Source: an uncultured Lachnospiraceae bacterium
Lineage (GTDB): Bacteria; Bacillota; Clostridia; Lachnospirales; Lachnospiraceae
Assembly: GCA_947626985.1 (NCBI GenBank)
Contig: CANQUG010000003.1
Coordinates: 62,001-126,000, forward strand
DNA length: 64,000 bases
Direction of reading: 5' to 3'
Shown here: in pieces, positions 8,884-17,163 of the stretch
How the letters are laid out: each line of letters opens with the position of its first letter
How positions within the stretch are numbered: position 1 is the stretch's first letter
Position numbers and translations under genes: made by a program
The notes under the pieces: generated by a model
Databases searched by the model: none
The model's input: only the letters and a program-made list of their open reading frames with translations
Told to the model about the DNA's origin: nothing

Positions 8884-8922
8884 ATTATAAGCATTGCAAA
8901 TGGAAAAAAAAAGTGATATTAT
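8884..8922. promoter_or_regulatory. Divergent lacI/araC promoter region
   Basis: On the minus strand, a perfect -10 TATAAT (8889-8884) for lacI has only a T-run at its -35 position, so it may need an activator. On the plus strand, TTGCAA (8894-8899), a 17-bp spacer and TATTAT (8917-8922) form a reasonable araC promoter. Beyond these lies AATATTCACTTTTTTCTG (8939-8956), similar to 3739-3753 at the aldolase promoter. Its nearly inverted partner AAAAGTGATATT lies at 8909-8920. Confidence 0.6.
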
Positions 8923-9039
8923 GGACAAAACATAGGAGAATATTCACTTTTTTCTGTCATTTCAGAATAAAGTCTTGTAATTCCGCATCCGGCCCCGACC
9001 CTGAAAATGACAAATTCTCCGGAACAGGAAGCCATCACC

Positions 9040-9891
9040 ATGAAATATATCGATTACAGAGAACGCCGCGAGCAGGGGACCTTTAACTTTCCCATCGCTC
9101 TGTATCATGAAAATCCCCACAGCCCCCGGTACTACATGCCCTACCACTGGCACCCCCACTATGAGATCGTCCGCATTCTCTCCGGCACCTTCCACCTCAC
9201 CATCAACAATGATAACCGGGTTTACAGAGAGAACGACATTATCTTTATCACGGACGGCTTTCTCCACGGAGGCATTCCCCAGGACTGCGAATATGAATGC
9301 GTGGTCTTTGACCTGAAAATCCTTCTGATGGACAACCACGCCTGCACGAAAACCATCCACGATATCATGAATCACAAGATCATGGTTCACCGGCTTCTTT
9401 CCGAAAACAGCCGGAAGGTCCCCGGAATCGTCAGCGGCCTCTGTGATTCCCTCTCCGCCCGGGAAACCGGCTACGAATTCATGACACAGGGCTACCTCTA
9501 CCAGCTGATCGGCGCGATCCTCTCGGAGCACCTCTACGAGGAAGGAACAGAGGACACCGCTTCCTCGGAAAGACTGAATTCCATAAAAAATGTACTGGCC
9601 TACATTTCAGAAAATTATAACAGCAGCATCACCCTGGATACCCTGGCGAAGATCGCGGGAATGAACCCCAGATATTTCTGCAGATATTTCCGGAGCATGA
9701 CGGAGCGGACGCCCATCGATTACCTGAACTATTACCGAATCGAATGCGCCTGCGAGCTACTCTCCACGAAGAATATTTCCATAAAGGAGACGGCTATCTC
9801 CTGCGGTTTTAACGATGAGAGTTATTTTATCAAGACGTTTCATAAATATAAGGGAATCACGCCGAAGCAGTATATAACGGCGGAGTTTTAA
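9040..9891 (+). CDS. AraC-family transcriptional regulator
   Basis: This is a 283-residue regulator. A cupin-like sensor domain (HWHPHYEIVRILSGTFHL near residues 37-54) is followed by a C-terminal pair of AraC helix-turn-helix motifs (LDTLAKIAGMNPRYFCRYFR and the closing GFNDESYFIKTFHKYKG). I start at the ATG at 9040 because AGGAAG lies eight bases upstream. An earlier ATG at 9007 lacks such a site. It is divergent from lacI. Activation of the locus through the shared AATATTCACTTTT element is an inference. Confidence 0.93.
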   Translation: MKYIDYRERREQGTFNFPIALYHENPHSPRYYMPYHWHPHYEIVRILSGTFHLTINNDNRVYRENDIIFITDGFLHGGIPQDCEYECVVFDLKILLMDNHACTKTIHDIMNHKIMVHRLLSENSRKVPGIVSGLCDSLSARETGYEFMTQGYLYQLIGAILSEHLYEEGTEDTASSERLNSIKNVLAYISENYNSSITLDTLAKIAGMNPRYFCRYFRSMTERTPIDYLNYYRIECACELLSTKNISIKETAISCGFNDESYFIKTFHKYKGITPKQYITAEF

Positions 9892-9933
9892 AAATTGAAA
9901 TCAACGTTCAGAAAAAGAAAGGGGGAAACATCT

Positions 9934-10194
9934 GTGGATATGTGTAAAGCCGTCGCGGATATGATAGAAGACGGAAGAATTGAGGGCCGCAAAGAAGGAC
10001 GCCGGGAAGGGATTCTATCCGCTTTTCGCAGAATGAGTGCAAAAGGAATGTCCGCGTCGGAAATAGCGGATATGCTCAATGAACCTGTCGATTTTGTAGA
10101 AAAGGTTTTAGCTGTAAATCAGCTTCATCCCAACTGGGGTGATGGGCGGATTCTGAAAAAAGTCAGTCGAAAACAGCAGTCTGAAAAAGAATAG
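9934..10194 (+). pseudogene. C-terminal fragment of an Rpn/PD-(D/E)XK transposase-like nuclease
   Basis: These 86 residues begin at a GTG preceded by AAAGGGGG. They show the typical C-terminal tail of Rpn-family recombination-promoting nucleases: MCKAVADMIEDGR, then the charged repeat EGRKEGRREG, then a short helical segment (AKGMSASEIADMLN). The N-terminal nuclease domain is missing, because the AraC stop codon lies only 42 bp upstream. I therefore read it as a remnant, although the retained ribosome binding site means a small protein could still be made. Confidence 0.6.
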
Positions 10195-10200
10195 ATAAAA

Positions 10201-10246
10201 AGGGCCGTGAAAAAATGATTTGGAAAATCCCATCTTTCACGGCCCT
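10201..10246. terminator. Bidirectional hairpin terminator
   Basis: A perfect 12-bp stem AGGGCCGTGAAA / TTTCACGGCCCT encloses a 22-nt loop. The minus-strand exit is T-rich (TTTTATC) and the plus-strand exit is TTATTATAT. It lies between the convergent remnants at 9934-10194 and 10283-10568. Confidence 0.75.
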
Positions 10247-10282
10247 TATTATATATGGACCTCTATTTTTAAGAAATCCACC

Positions 10283-10568
10283 TCACTCCATTCCATTGCC
10301 TTCTAAGACCATATCTCCGATTTTATATGTTCGACGAGAGCCGTCCATAAAATACTCAAATACAGAATTAGTTCGGTCTTCTTCGATTAGGTCGATTACT
10401 CGCTTTTTCTTTGATTTATTTGTTTCAAATGGCTCCCCGATTTCTTTAATTTCATCATTTTCATCTTGATATGGTTCTTGATAATAATGATCGAGATCGA
10501 GACTCTCGTTTTGATAAAGCATAATCTTACACTTAGCAAAAATTTCACTTAAAGTCGGTATTTTTCAT
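10283..10568 (-). pseudogene. N-terminal remnant of a larger protein, possibly NurA-like
   Basis: A clean frame of 79 codons runs from an internal ATG at 10522. The same frame is open upstream as KIPTLSEIFAKCK before it meets a stop. An ATG at 10568-10566 would read into it if a run of five A were four, so the 5' end appears frameshifted. The product ends soon after FEYFMDGSRRTYKIGD. A DGSR motif in that setting recalls the catalytic start of NurA-type nucleases, but this is a weak memory-based match. It is followed by the hairpin terminator at 10201-10246. Confidence 0.4.
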
Positions 10569-10607
10569 TCTCCATTACATTTATGTTTTCTTTTCCACCT
10601 CAAAAAA

Positions 10608-11942
10608 TCAAAAATCTGCCAAATAGTAGCGCAAGGTTTTCGCTGTGCCTTTTTTCGTTAACAGGCCGTCGGCAACCATTTCACGCAGAAGCAAAATGGC
10701 TGTTGCCTGAGAGATGTGCAAAGTTTGTTCAATATCTTTTCGAATAACATAGCCATTCTTTTTGCATAGACTGACAACAGTTTCGAAACGTTCTTCTTTC
10801 TTTGAACTGCTTGTCAGCGGACGCCTGACTTCCTCAGCTTTGTTGCCGTTCTCTTTTGTGTAGTTAAGATTAGGGAGAATGATTTTAAAGGCATTACTTG
10901 TGGCCTCGATCGATGGCTTGATGGCTGAGTCAGAGTAACTCTCATTGATCTTCAAAATGCCTGTTCCATAAGCCTCGATCAGTTTCAATCGATAAAATAT
11001 ATTGGCAAGGTTTTGATTTCTAAGAGCAGAAACGCCCAGCATAATATCGTCAAGGGACATTCCTTTGACCAGTCCTCCGATAGACACAAATTCTACACGG
11101 TCATCAAAAATGCTGATCAGCGTCGAGCCGCTGAATGAATAATCCCGATGTACTATGGCATTCAGCAGTGCCTCCCTCACCGCGACCACGGGATAATCCC
11201 GGCTGTCCAGCCGGTCGAGCCCCTGAAACTCCGCACGGGTACGGTTGTAACGGTCGATGTAAATAAAAGCCGATTCAAGTTGTTCCAACAGAGAACCGGA
11301 CAACTCGGTACGGTCCTTGAAAACAGATTTTTTACTTCCTTCAAAAACAGCCAGCTTGACCGTGTGGGTGCATTGTTCAGATAATAGGAACGCCAGATTT
11401 GTAAACATTCCGTCCTCACCGATCATGTGGAGCGTCCGCATCTGCTGAGAGCCGAGCACCAGTCCCCTTTTTTTGAAAAAAGTGGAGCAATATTCAAACG
11501 TGAGTTGTTGATTGACAGACCGCGCCGCCTCATAGCTGTCGCCACTGGTCTCCCGAATCATGTTAAGAATAGCCGCGTCAGAGGCGGGCACAGTGGATGC
11601 CCCCTGACGCACATAGACCCCCTCAGGTCGGATACCCTTGTCCCGGAGGTAATACGGCCTTGCCGTGCCGCGCTGTACGGAAACTGTGATCACCGCCTTG
11701 CCGTCCATGTCGGTGTAACGGCAGTCCACAAACATCATCATATCCGGCCTTATGGCATCGCGCAGGGCATTGGTCACGCGAAGCATTGTGGCATCCGCAT
11801 CAGGCACCCCGCAGACCGAACCGTCGTCGTCTATTCCAATATAGACCGTGCCTCCGTCACAGTTTGCGAAGGCCGCTGCCGTTTTTTTGATATCGTCCAC
11901 ATATTCCCGCTTAAGCTCGACCATTTTTCCTTCAATAAGCAT
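10608..11942 (-). CDS. AlbA_2 (Schlafen-like) ATP-binding regulator with C-terminal HTH
   Basis: This is a 444-residue protein of the group often labelled ATP-dependent DNA helicase RecG-related or putative transcriptional regulator. The N-terminal AlbA_2 domain shows VELKREYVDDIKKTAAAFAN followed by GGTVYIGIDDDG. A GHKL-like C-terminal ATPase segment has ALLNAIVHRDYSF and DRVEFVSIGG. The end resembles a winged helix (IEQTLHISQATAILLLREM). I start at the ATG at 11942 (MLIEGKMVE) because GGAAGG lies just upstream. It is flanked by remnants, which suggests a small variable spot. The cellular role of this family is not well defined; some members are linked to stress or phage response. Confidence 0.85.
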   Translation of the reverse strand: MLIEGKMVELKREYVDDIKKTAAAFANCDGGTVYIGIDDDGSVCGVPDADATMLRVTNALRDAIRPDMMMFVDCRYTDMDGKAVITVSVQRGTARPYYLRDKGIRPEGVYVRQGASTVPASDAAILNMIRETSGDSYEAARSVNQQLTFEYCSTFFKKRGLVLGSQQMRTLHMIGEDGMFTNLAFLLSEQCTHTVKLAVFEGSKKSVFKDRTELSGSLLEQLESAFIYIDRYNRTRAEFQGLDRLDSRDYPVVAVREALLNAIVHRDYSFSGSTLISIFDDRVEFVSIGGLVKGMSLDDIMLGVSALRNQNLANIFYRLKLIEAYGTGILKINESYSDSAIKPSIEATSNAFKIILPNLNYTKENGNKAEEVRRPLTSSSKKEERFETVVSLCKKNGYVIRKDIEQTLHISQATAILLLREMVADGLLTKKGTAKTLRYYLADF

Positions 11943-12079
11943 TGACGCCCTTCCACCTCGCAATCTAATCTAATTAATCTAATCTAATAATTATTATAAT
12001 CAGATCGCAACCGCTGTGCAAGATGTTTTGAAAAAATTTCTTGAGTATTTATAAGGGTGTGGGACTATCCCGCGAATAG

Positions 12080-12118
12080 AAATGACCGTTCTCCGCAGCG
12101 TGGAGGGCGGTCATTTTT
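12080..12118. terminator. Hairpin terminator candidate
   Basis: AAATGACCG and CGGTCATTT form a 9-bp stem with an inner CTCC/GGAG stem, followed by TT on the plus strand. It lies downstream of the minus-strand germination gene cluster. The rest of 11943-12264 holds no gene that I can support. Confidence 0.5.
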
Positions 12119-12264
12119 CCGCTTTGTACGGACAGCGGATTTGCTTGCTATTCTTCCTAAAATGTATTTATACAGCAGCAGCCTCGTTTTTCAAAGCAAA
12201 GGATGCCGCCCCCTGCGTGTGCCTTTTCCTTTGCCTGCTGCCGCTCTTCCATATTGCGCCTGCC

Positions 12265-12663
12265 TCAGCCTGCAAGCGCCTCCTCCTGCAGGAATCTCTT
12301 CAGCCATCCGGCAATCCAGAACGTAAACTTCACCTGCCGCTTTCCGGATTCCTTTTCTTCCGCCACATTCTGTGCGGATATCCTTTTCTCCGGTGCATCT
12401 TCTTCCGCTCCCACTCCCTGCGCGAAACAGAATTCCGGATACATCACGCCCCACCAGGCGGTGAAACCCGGAGCAGCTTCCCATGACAAATCCCTTTTCC
12501 ATCCATCCCGCAGAGGATCCCTTCCTCCGGATATCACCACTACAGACACCAGCGCTGCCAGCAGCACCATGATTGCCCGGCGCTTCCAATCTCCTGGGAA
12601 TTCCCTGAAATCCGCCATTCCATTATAAATTCCGTTTCCCAAAACATACCTTTTCCCCTTCAT
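12265..12663 (-). CDS. Small hypothetical membrane protein at the end of the germination cluster
   Basis: These 132 residues begin at the ATG at 12663, which has a GGAGGG site six bases upstream. I do not recognise the family. One hydrophobic segment (AIMVLLAALVSVVVI, around residues 29-43) follows a short basic N-terminal part. The rest is soluble, with an acidic, Lys-rich stretch and an amphipathic end (FWIAGWLKRFLQEE). It is the last gene of the gerA-gerBC row on the same strand, so it could belong to germination or the spore envelope, but that is context only. Confidence 0.55.
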   Translation of the reverse strand: MKGKRYVLGNGIYNGMADFREFPGDWKRRAIMVLLAALVSVVVISGGRDPLRDGWKRDLSWEAAPGFTAWWGVMYPEFCFAQGVGAEEDAPEKRISAQNVAEEKESGKRQVKFTFWIAGWLKRFLQEEALAG

Positions 12664-12841
12664 GACATACCCTCCGCATTTCATCATCCTGCAGAGTATG
12701 CCCGTTTCCGGGAAAATTATACCCCTGCCTCAGAGGAATAGCCATAATCATAGGAATGACAGGCACAACAAGAATAACAGGCATCGCAAGAATAACAACA
12801 ATAACAAGAATAAGAATAAGAGAAATAACAGCAATAACCAC
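12623..12841 (-). other. Possible small hydrophobic ORF over a triplet-repeat-like tract
   Basis: A GTG-started frame of 72 codons begins 43 bp after the gerBC stop. Its first 36 residues are almost only Val, Ile, Leu and Met with a few Pro, encoded by repeated GTT, ATT and CTT codons. The plus strand shows the matching A/C-rich tract AATAACAAGAATAA. The frame then overlaps the start of the next gene. The ribosome binding site is weak. It may be a simple-sequence tract rather than a gene. Confidence 0.3.
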
Positions 12842-12883
12842 AATGATAGGAAAACCTGCAAATCTCTTTCCCGAACGCTGACA

Positions 12884-14569
12884 CTACGCAGCCTCATCCT
12901 CAGGAAATATCACCTTCATCCTCTCTCTGCTCACTTCAAGCTCCGGCAGCTCCTCCAGAATCCCATCCTCATAATATCTGTGATACACCTGCCTGAGAGT
13001 CACTCCTCTCTTCTGCTGCCCCGTGGTCCGGTTTTCCAGAAGCCCTGTAAGATATTCACCCACAGAGGTATTCCCCCCGCCCTTCCACGCAAGAACCTTC
13101 TCCGGATCCTCCGCCCAAAACAGATACACATTCTCCCCTACAAAAGGTTCTTCCTTCAGATAACGAAGCACATTCTCCCAGCATCCGCTCTCCAGAAGAG
13201 ACCTTCCCAGCACGATCACCTGCAGATGGCCAAGATCCAGATATTTATCCTGAGAAAGATTATATTCCCTGTCAATATCGCTCAGCGCTTCCCCGTCAAA
13301 GCTCAGTACGGAAGGGTCGCTCCCCTCCTCCGGCTTCTCCTGTCCGGTGGCCTGAGAAAGATCCGGCATCCCGTAAATCAGTGAATAGTTTCCCGCCTCC
13401 CAGTCCGCCCCCAGGGCCAGGGGATACATCCGTTTTTCCGGTTCCACCGCCGAACACCCGGCAAGCAGCAGCATGGAAAGCAGCGCGCTCACCGCCGCGA
13501 TTTTTTTCTTTCTCCTGCTTCTGCTTTTCATCATAAGAATTACCTGAATCGCCAGCAGCCCCGGGACAAACACATATCCCAGATATCTGCCGAAATAATC
13601 CTCAATCCCTGCGCCCGCCGGCTCCCAGACTGACAAAGCATATGCAGCCGCAGCCATCCACCACCGGCCGCTTATCAGTCCACTTCGTTCCATAATCTGA
13701 TGTCCGTAATGAAACAGGCTTCCCAGCGCAAACAGCAGGCTGTACAGCAAAAATCCCATCCAGAGAACGTCAAACCTGGCCAGCACATTTCCCGGCAGAT
13801 CCGCACCCGCCAAAAGAGGCAGTACGGGATAAGCCTCCTGCTTCAGTCTCTCCCATCCGAATACCGCCGGAAGAAGCAGCTGCATGCCCGCCAGAAGACC
13901 GCCCAGAGTCAGAATTCCGCCTGCCGCAGGCTTCCAGGCACTTCCCTCCTTTTTCACATACTCCAGAAGAAAGGGAAGGAGACCGATTCCGGAAAACGCA
14001 CACAGCACTCCATATCCGCATCTCAAAAACTCTCTCCCGTCCAGAACCGTGGCCGAGGTCATCTCCTCCAGATAGGAAATACGGCTCTGCCCAAGGCAAA
14101 GAAGCATCATAATCAGCACTCCGCCCAGAAGAAGCCCTCCGGAAACCTCGGCCATTCTGCCACGTCTCTGCATTCCCCTGTGGGTACCGAAGCTGCATAC
14201 CGCCACCGCCAGAAAGGAAATCAGTTTTCCCGGCACTCCGGTAATCAGACTGGCAGGAACCACCTCCTCCAGAACAGACAGAAGATAAGCCGCTGTCAAA
14301 ATCACATAGGCTCCGAAAAATACCCCGATGACCCTTGCCCCAAAGCCGCCCGCCGTTTTTATCAGATCCCCGTATCCGGGAGCAAGACGGATCAGAAAAA
14401 TCACATAAAACAGGAGAAGGGCCACTGCAGTCAGGGTTCCCACAATCCCCGACCTTCCCAGAATCTTTCCCTCCCCCAATACGCACAGCAGAAACGGGGC
14501 CAGAAATGTCAGTACAATCTGCCGGTACATCTGCCTGTGGGAAATCCTGTTATTTTCTGCATATTTCAT
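12884..14569 (-). CDS. Spore germination protein: GerAB-like permease fused to a GerAC-like lipoprotein domain
   Basis: A 561-residue protein begins at the ATG at 14569, which has GGAGG eight bases upstream. Residues about 1-350 are an APC-type ten-helix membrane protein of the GerAB/ArcD family (RISHRQMYRQIVLTFLAPFL, then repeated hydrophobic helices). After a basic linker (KSRSRRKKK) there is a lipoprotein-like signal (ALLSMLLLAGCS, Cys372) and then about 190 residues like the N-terminal part of GerAC. Normally GerAB and GerAC are separate, and GerAC is roughly 370-400 residues, so the C part is short. The fusion would give a one-piece B+C subunit of the nutrient germinant receptor in the spore inner membrane, next to gerA. 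Confidence 0.8.
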   Translation of the reverse strand: MKYAENNRISHRQMYRQIVLTFLAPFLLCVLGEGKILGRSGIVGTLTAVALLLFYVIFLIRLAPGYGDLIKTAGGFGARVIGVFFGAYVILTAAYLLSVLEEVVPASLITGVPGKLISFLAVAVCSFGTHRGMQRRGRMAEVSGGLLLGGVLIMMLLCLGQSRISYLEEMTSATVLDGREFLRCGYGVLCAFSGIGLLPFLLEYVKKEGSAWKPAAGGILTLGGLLAGMQLLLPAVFGWERLKQEAYPVLPLLAGADLPGNVLARFDVLWMGFLLYSLLFALGSLFHYGHQIMERSGLISGRWWMAAAAYALSVWEPAGAGIEDYFGRYLGYVFVPGLLAIQVILMMKSRSRRKKKIAAVSALLSMLLLAGCSAVEPEKRMYPLALGADWEAGNYSLIYGMPDLSQATGQEKPEEGSDPSVLSFDGEALSDIDREYNLSQDKYLDLGHLQVIVLGRSLLESGCWENVLRYLKEEPFVGENVYLFWAEDPEKVLAWKGGGNTSVGEYLTGLLENRTTGQQKRGVTLRQVYHRYYEDGILEELPELEVSRERMKVIFPEDEAA

Positions 14570-14658
14570 TCCATCTTCCTCCATGTTCTCCAACTGCAGT
14601 TCCGATTTCCTCTTTCTTCTCTTTCTTCTCTTTCATCCCGTTCTCCGCATTCTTCATC

Positions 14659-16191
14659 TTACGTCCCACGTCCCTGCTCTCTTTCCCTTTCTGCGCTGAA
14701 GCCCATTTTTCCCCGTACATTTACCCTTTTTTTCAGCCGCACACTTTCCTCTCTCCTGGCATACACCGGCCTGATCCTCCGCTTCCGCAGCGGCAGTCTC
14801 AGAATCCCGTCCCCAACATCATGCACGCGTTCCTTTTTCACAAAGGGCACCAGATAAGGAGAACCAAAGCTCAGCAGCCCCGCCAGATGAGCCACCGTAA
14901 AATATCCTCCCAGCACAATACCGAAAATTCCCAGGTATCCTCCCAGGAACAAAAAACAATATTTCAGAAGCCGGAACGCTGCGGCAAACTCCTCATTGGG
15001 CAGCACCATGGAGCCAAGAGCCGTCAACGCGACGATCATCACCACAATAGGACTCACCAGATTTGCCTCCACCGCAGCCTGTCCCACGATCAAACCGCCT
15101 ACAATCCCAATGGCATTCCCCAGAGAACCGGGAATCCGCACACCCGCCTCCCGAATCAGCTCAAAAGCCAGCTCCAGAAACACCAGCTCCACCACGCTGG
15201 AAAAGGGCACTCCCTCTCTGGCCTCCGCAAAGGATAAAATGAGATTCGCGGGCAGAATCTGCGTATGAAACCGAATCACCGCCAGATAAAGCCCGGGCAG
15301 AAGCGTGGCCGCCAGCAGGGCCAGGTACCGCAGCACTCTCAGAAAAGAAGCCATCTCAAACCTGTGATACCAGTCCTCGCTGCTTTCCATGAATCCGTTG
15401 AAGGAACCGGGCACGATGAGAGCCTCCGGGGAATTGTCACAGAGCACAGCCACTTTGCCGTTCAAAAGCTCCTGCGCCGCCCGGTCCGGCCGCTCCGTAG
15501 TCTGAAACTGCGGAAAGGGAGAGCACCAGTTATCCTCCGTCAGCTGCTCCAGCATCCCGCTGTCCAGAATTCCGTCGATCTCATATGCGTTCATCCGCTC
15601 CTTCAGTTCCTCCAGAAGCTTCTCATGCACCAGATCCTCAATATAAAGAATCTGTACCATGGTGCCGGACCGTGCGCCTATCTGCTGCTCCACCACCTTC
15701 ATTCTGGTATCCTTCAGCCGCTTTCTCACCAGAGCGGAGTTCAGCTTCACGGAATCGGAAAATCCTTCTTTGGACCCCCGCAGCACCTTTTCGGATTCCG
15801 CTGTCCCCACTCCCAGACTGGGATATCCTTTGCTGGCAATCTTCATGGCTTTGTCAAAGCCGTCCATAAAGAAAATGGCATTTCCCGCCAGAAGAGCGGC
15901 CATAGCCTCCTCCATGGTCTCCAGTTTCTTCACATCCGCGATCCCGACGCTGTTTACTTCCATAAATTCCCCGATTTTCTCCGGAGAAACCTCCCAGAAA
16001 TGATTGATCAGCTTTCCCAGTGCGGAATCATCCAGCATCATATTGGAAACCGTCACCTCCAGGTAGACCATCAGACAATCCACCTTTTTTCCCTCTCCCA
16101 GCTTCATTTCCCTGATAAAAATGTCCGCGCAGTCTGCGCACCGTCCCCTGATGTATGTTTCGTTTTCCTTCAGGCTCTCATAAATCTTCAA
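14659..16191 (-). CDS. gerA: Spore germination receptor subunit GerA (GerAA family)
   Basis: This is a GerA-family membrane protein of 510 residues from a TTG start at 16191. An AAAGGAG site lies eight bases upstream of that TTG, whereas the longer ATG-started frame from 16296 has a poor leader. The N-terminal soluble domain (IYESLKENETYIRGR onward) contains EVTVSNMMLDDSALGKLIN, and the C-terminal half has the four to five membrane helices of the family (NAIGIVGGLIVGQAAV, MVLPNEEFAAAFRLLKYC). With the fused GerB/GerC gene it forms the germinant receptor, which senses nutrients in dormant spores. Forespore-specific expression is expected from the family. I did not find a confident sigma-G promoter. 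Confidence 0.9.
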   Translation of the reverse strand: MKIYESLKENETYIRGRCADCADIFIREMKLGEGKKVDCLMVYLEVTVSNMMLDDSALGKLINHFWEVSPEKIGEFMEVNSVGIADVKKLETMEEAMAALLAGNAIFFMDGFDKAMKIASKGYPSLGVGTAESEKVLRGSKEGFSDSVKLNSALVRKRLKDTRMKVVEQQIGARSGTMVQILYIEDLVHEKLLEELKERMNAYEIDGILDSGMLEQLTEDNWCSPFPQFQTTERPDRAAQELLNGKVAVLCDNSPEALIVPGSFNGFMESSEDWYHRFEMASFLRVLRYLALLAATLLPGLYLAVIRFHTQILPANLILSFAEAREGVPFSSVVELVFLELAFELIREAGVRIPGSLGNAIGIVGGLIVGQAAVEANLVSPIVVMIVALTALGSMVLPNEEFAAAFRLLKYCFLFLGGYLGIFGIVLGGYFTVAHLAGLLSFGSPYLVPFVKKERVHDVGDGILRLPLRKRRIRPVYARREESVRLKKRVNVRGKMGFSAEREREQGRGT

Positions 16192-16298
16192 CCGACAGTC
16201 TCCTTTCCGGCAAAATCGTCCCTCCCGTCTGAACCGCCCTGCGGCGGCAGCAATACGGCTTCCGCCTTCCGGACAGAAATCCCCATTCCGCCACACAC

Positions 16299-16332
16299 GA
16301 AAAAAAGAGAGACGTACACCTGCGTCCCTCTT
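16299..16332 (-). terminator. Intrinsic terminator after the GntR regulator gene
   Basis: On the minus strand AGAGGGACG and CGTCTCTCT form a stem (one G-T pair) around an 8-nt loop, followed directly by a run of T. It lies between the gntR stop codon and the gerA start and should separate the two units. Confidence 0.75.
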
Positions 16333-16442
16333 ATCTTGCCCGATTTTCCATTATTTATTTATGTTCCGTCTGCCGCCCTGCCGATTTTCTCACCTTTTCC
16401 TTCACCGGCGAAGCTTTTGCCGATGAATCTGCTGCCGGCAAA

Positions 16443-17132
16443 TCATTTATCCTGCTTCCTGTCCTCTGCCCGCAGCGAACGGACAATAGCCTTTCTCTGA
16501 TTTTCAATATGGGCAAAGGAAATGCTCTGCGCCCTCTCCACATTCCGCTCCCGGATCGCCTGATACAGCTCCTCGTGCTCCTGCACCAGAACCTGCCTGG
16601 TTTCCTCCTCCTTGAGGTACTCCACCCGGTATCGGTAAATCTGCTCCCTGAGATTATTCAGCACCTGAATCAGCCGTTCATTCCCGGAAGCCTGATAGAT
16701 GATCTCGTGAAACTTCACGTCAGCCTCCGCCAGCTTCACCAGATTTCCGTCCTCCATGTTCTGCTCAAACTCCCTGGCCGCCATCCAGAGCTTTCCCACC
16801 TGCTCCTCCGTCATACGCTTGCAGGCTTTTTCGATTGCCATATTTTCCAGAGCAATCCGCACTTCCAGAACATCATTCAGATCCTTCTCCGTAATATTGG
16901 CCACCTGTGCGCCTCTCCTGGGGATCATCACCACCAGGCCCTCCAGCTCCAGCTTGCGCATGGCCTCCCGGATGGGCGTGCGGCTCACTCCCAGCCGCTC
17001 CGCCAGAGCCATCTCCATCAGCCTTTCTCCCGGTTTCAGTTCTCCCTTCAGGATCGCCTGTCTGAGAGTATTGAACACCACGTCCCTCAACGGCAGATAT
17101 TCATCCATATGTACAGAAAACTCACTTGTCAT
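16443..17132 (-). CDS. GntR-family transcriptional regulator (FadR subfamily, FCD domain)
   Basis: This is a 229-residue regulator beginning at the ATG at 17132, which has GGAGGG seven bases upstream. The winged helix at about residues 12-75 includes ALAERLGVSRTPIREAMRKL. The all-helical FCD ligand domain follows, with EVRIALENMAIEKAC and a metal or ligand-binding pattern (DVKFHEIIYQASGNERL). It is the second gene of an ispE-gntR unit. Two perfect TTGTATACAA palindromes, the kind bound by FadR-like regulators, flank the ispE promoter at 18074 and 18136, so I infer autoregulation. The ligand is unknown. Confidence 0.93.
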   Translation of the reverse strand: MTSEFSVHMDEYLPLRDVVFNTLRQAILKGELKPGERLMEMALAERLGVSRTPIREAMRKLELEGLVVMIPRRGAQVANITEKDLNDVLEVRIALENMAIEKACKRMTEEQVGKLWMAAREFEQNMEDGNLVKLAEADVKFHEIIYQASGNERLIQVLNNLREQIYRYRVEYLKEEETRQVLVQEHEELYQAIRERNVERAQSISFAHIENQRKAIVRSLRAEDRKQDK

Positions 17133-17163
17133 TCGTATACCCTCCAGTTTGTAATCACGGCAT

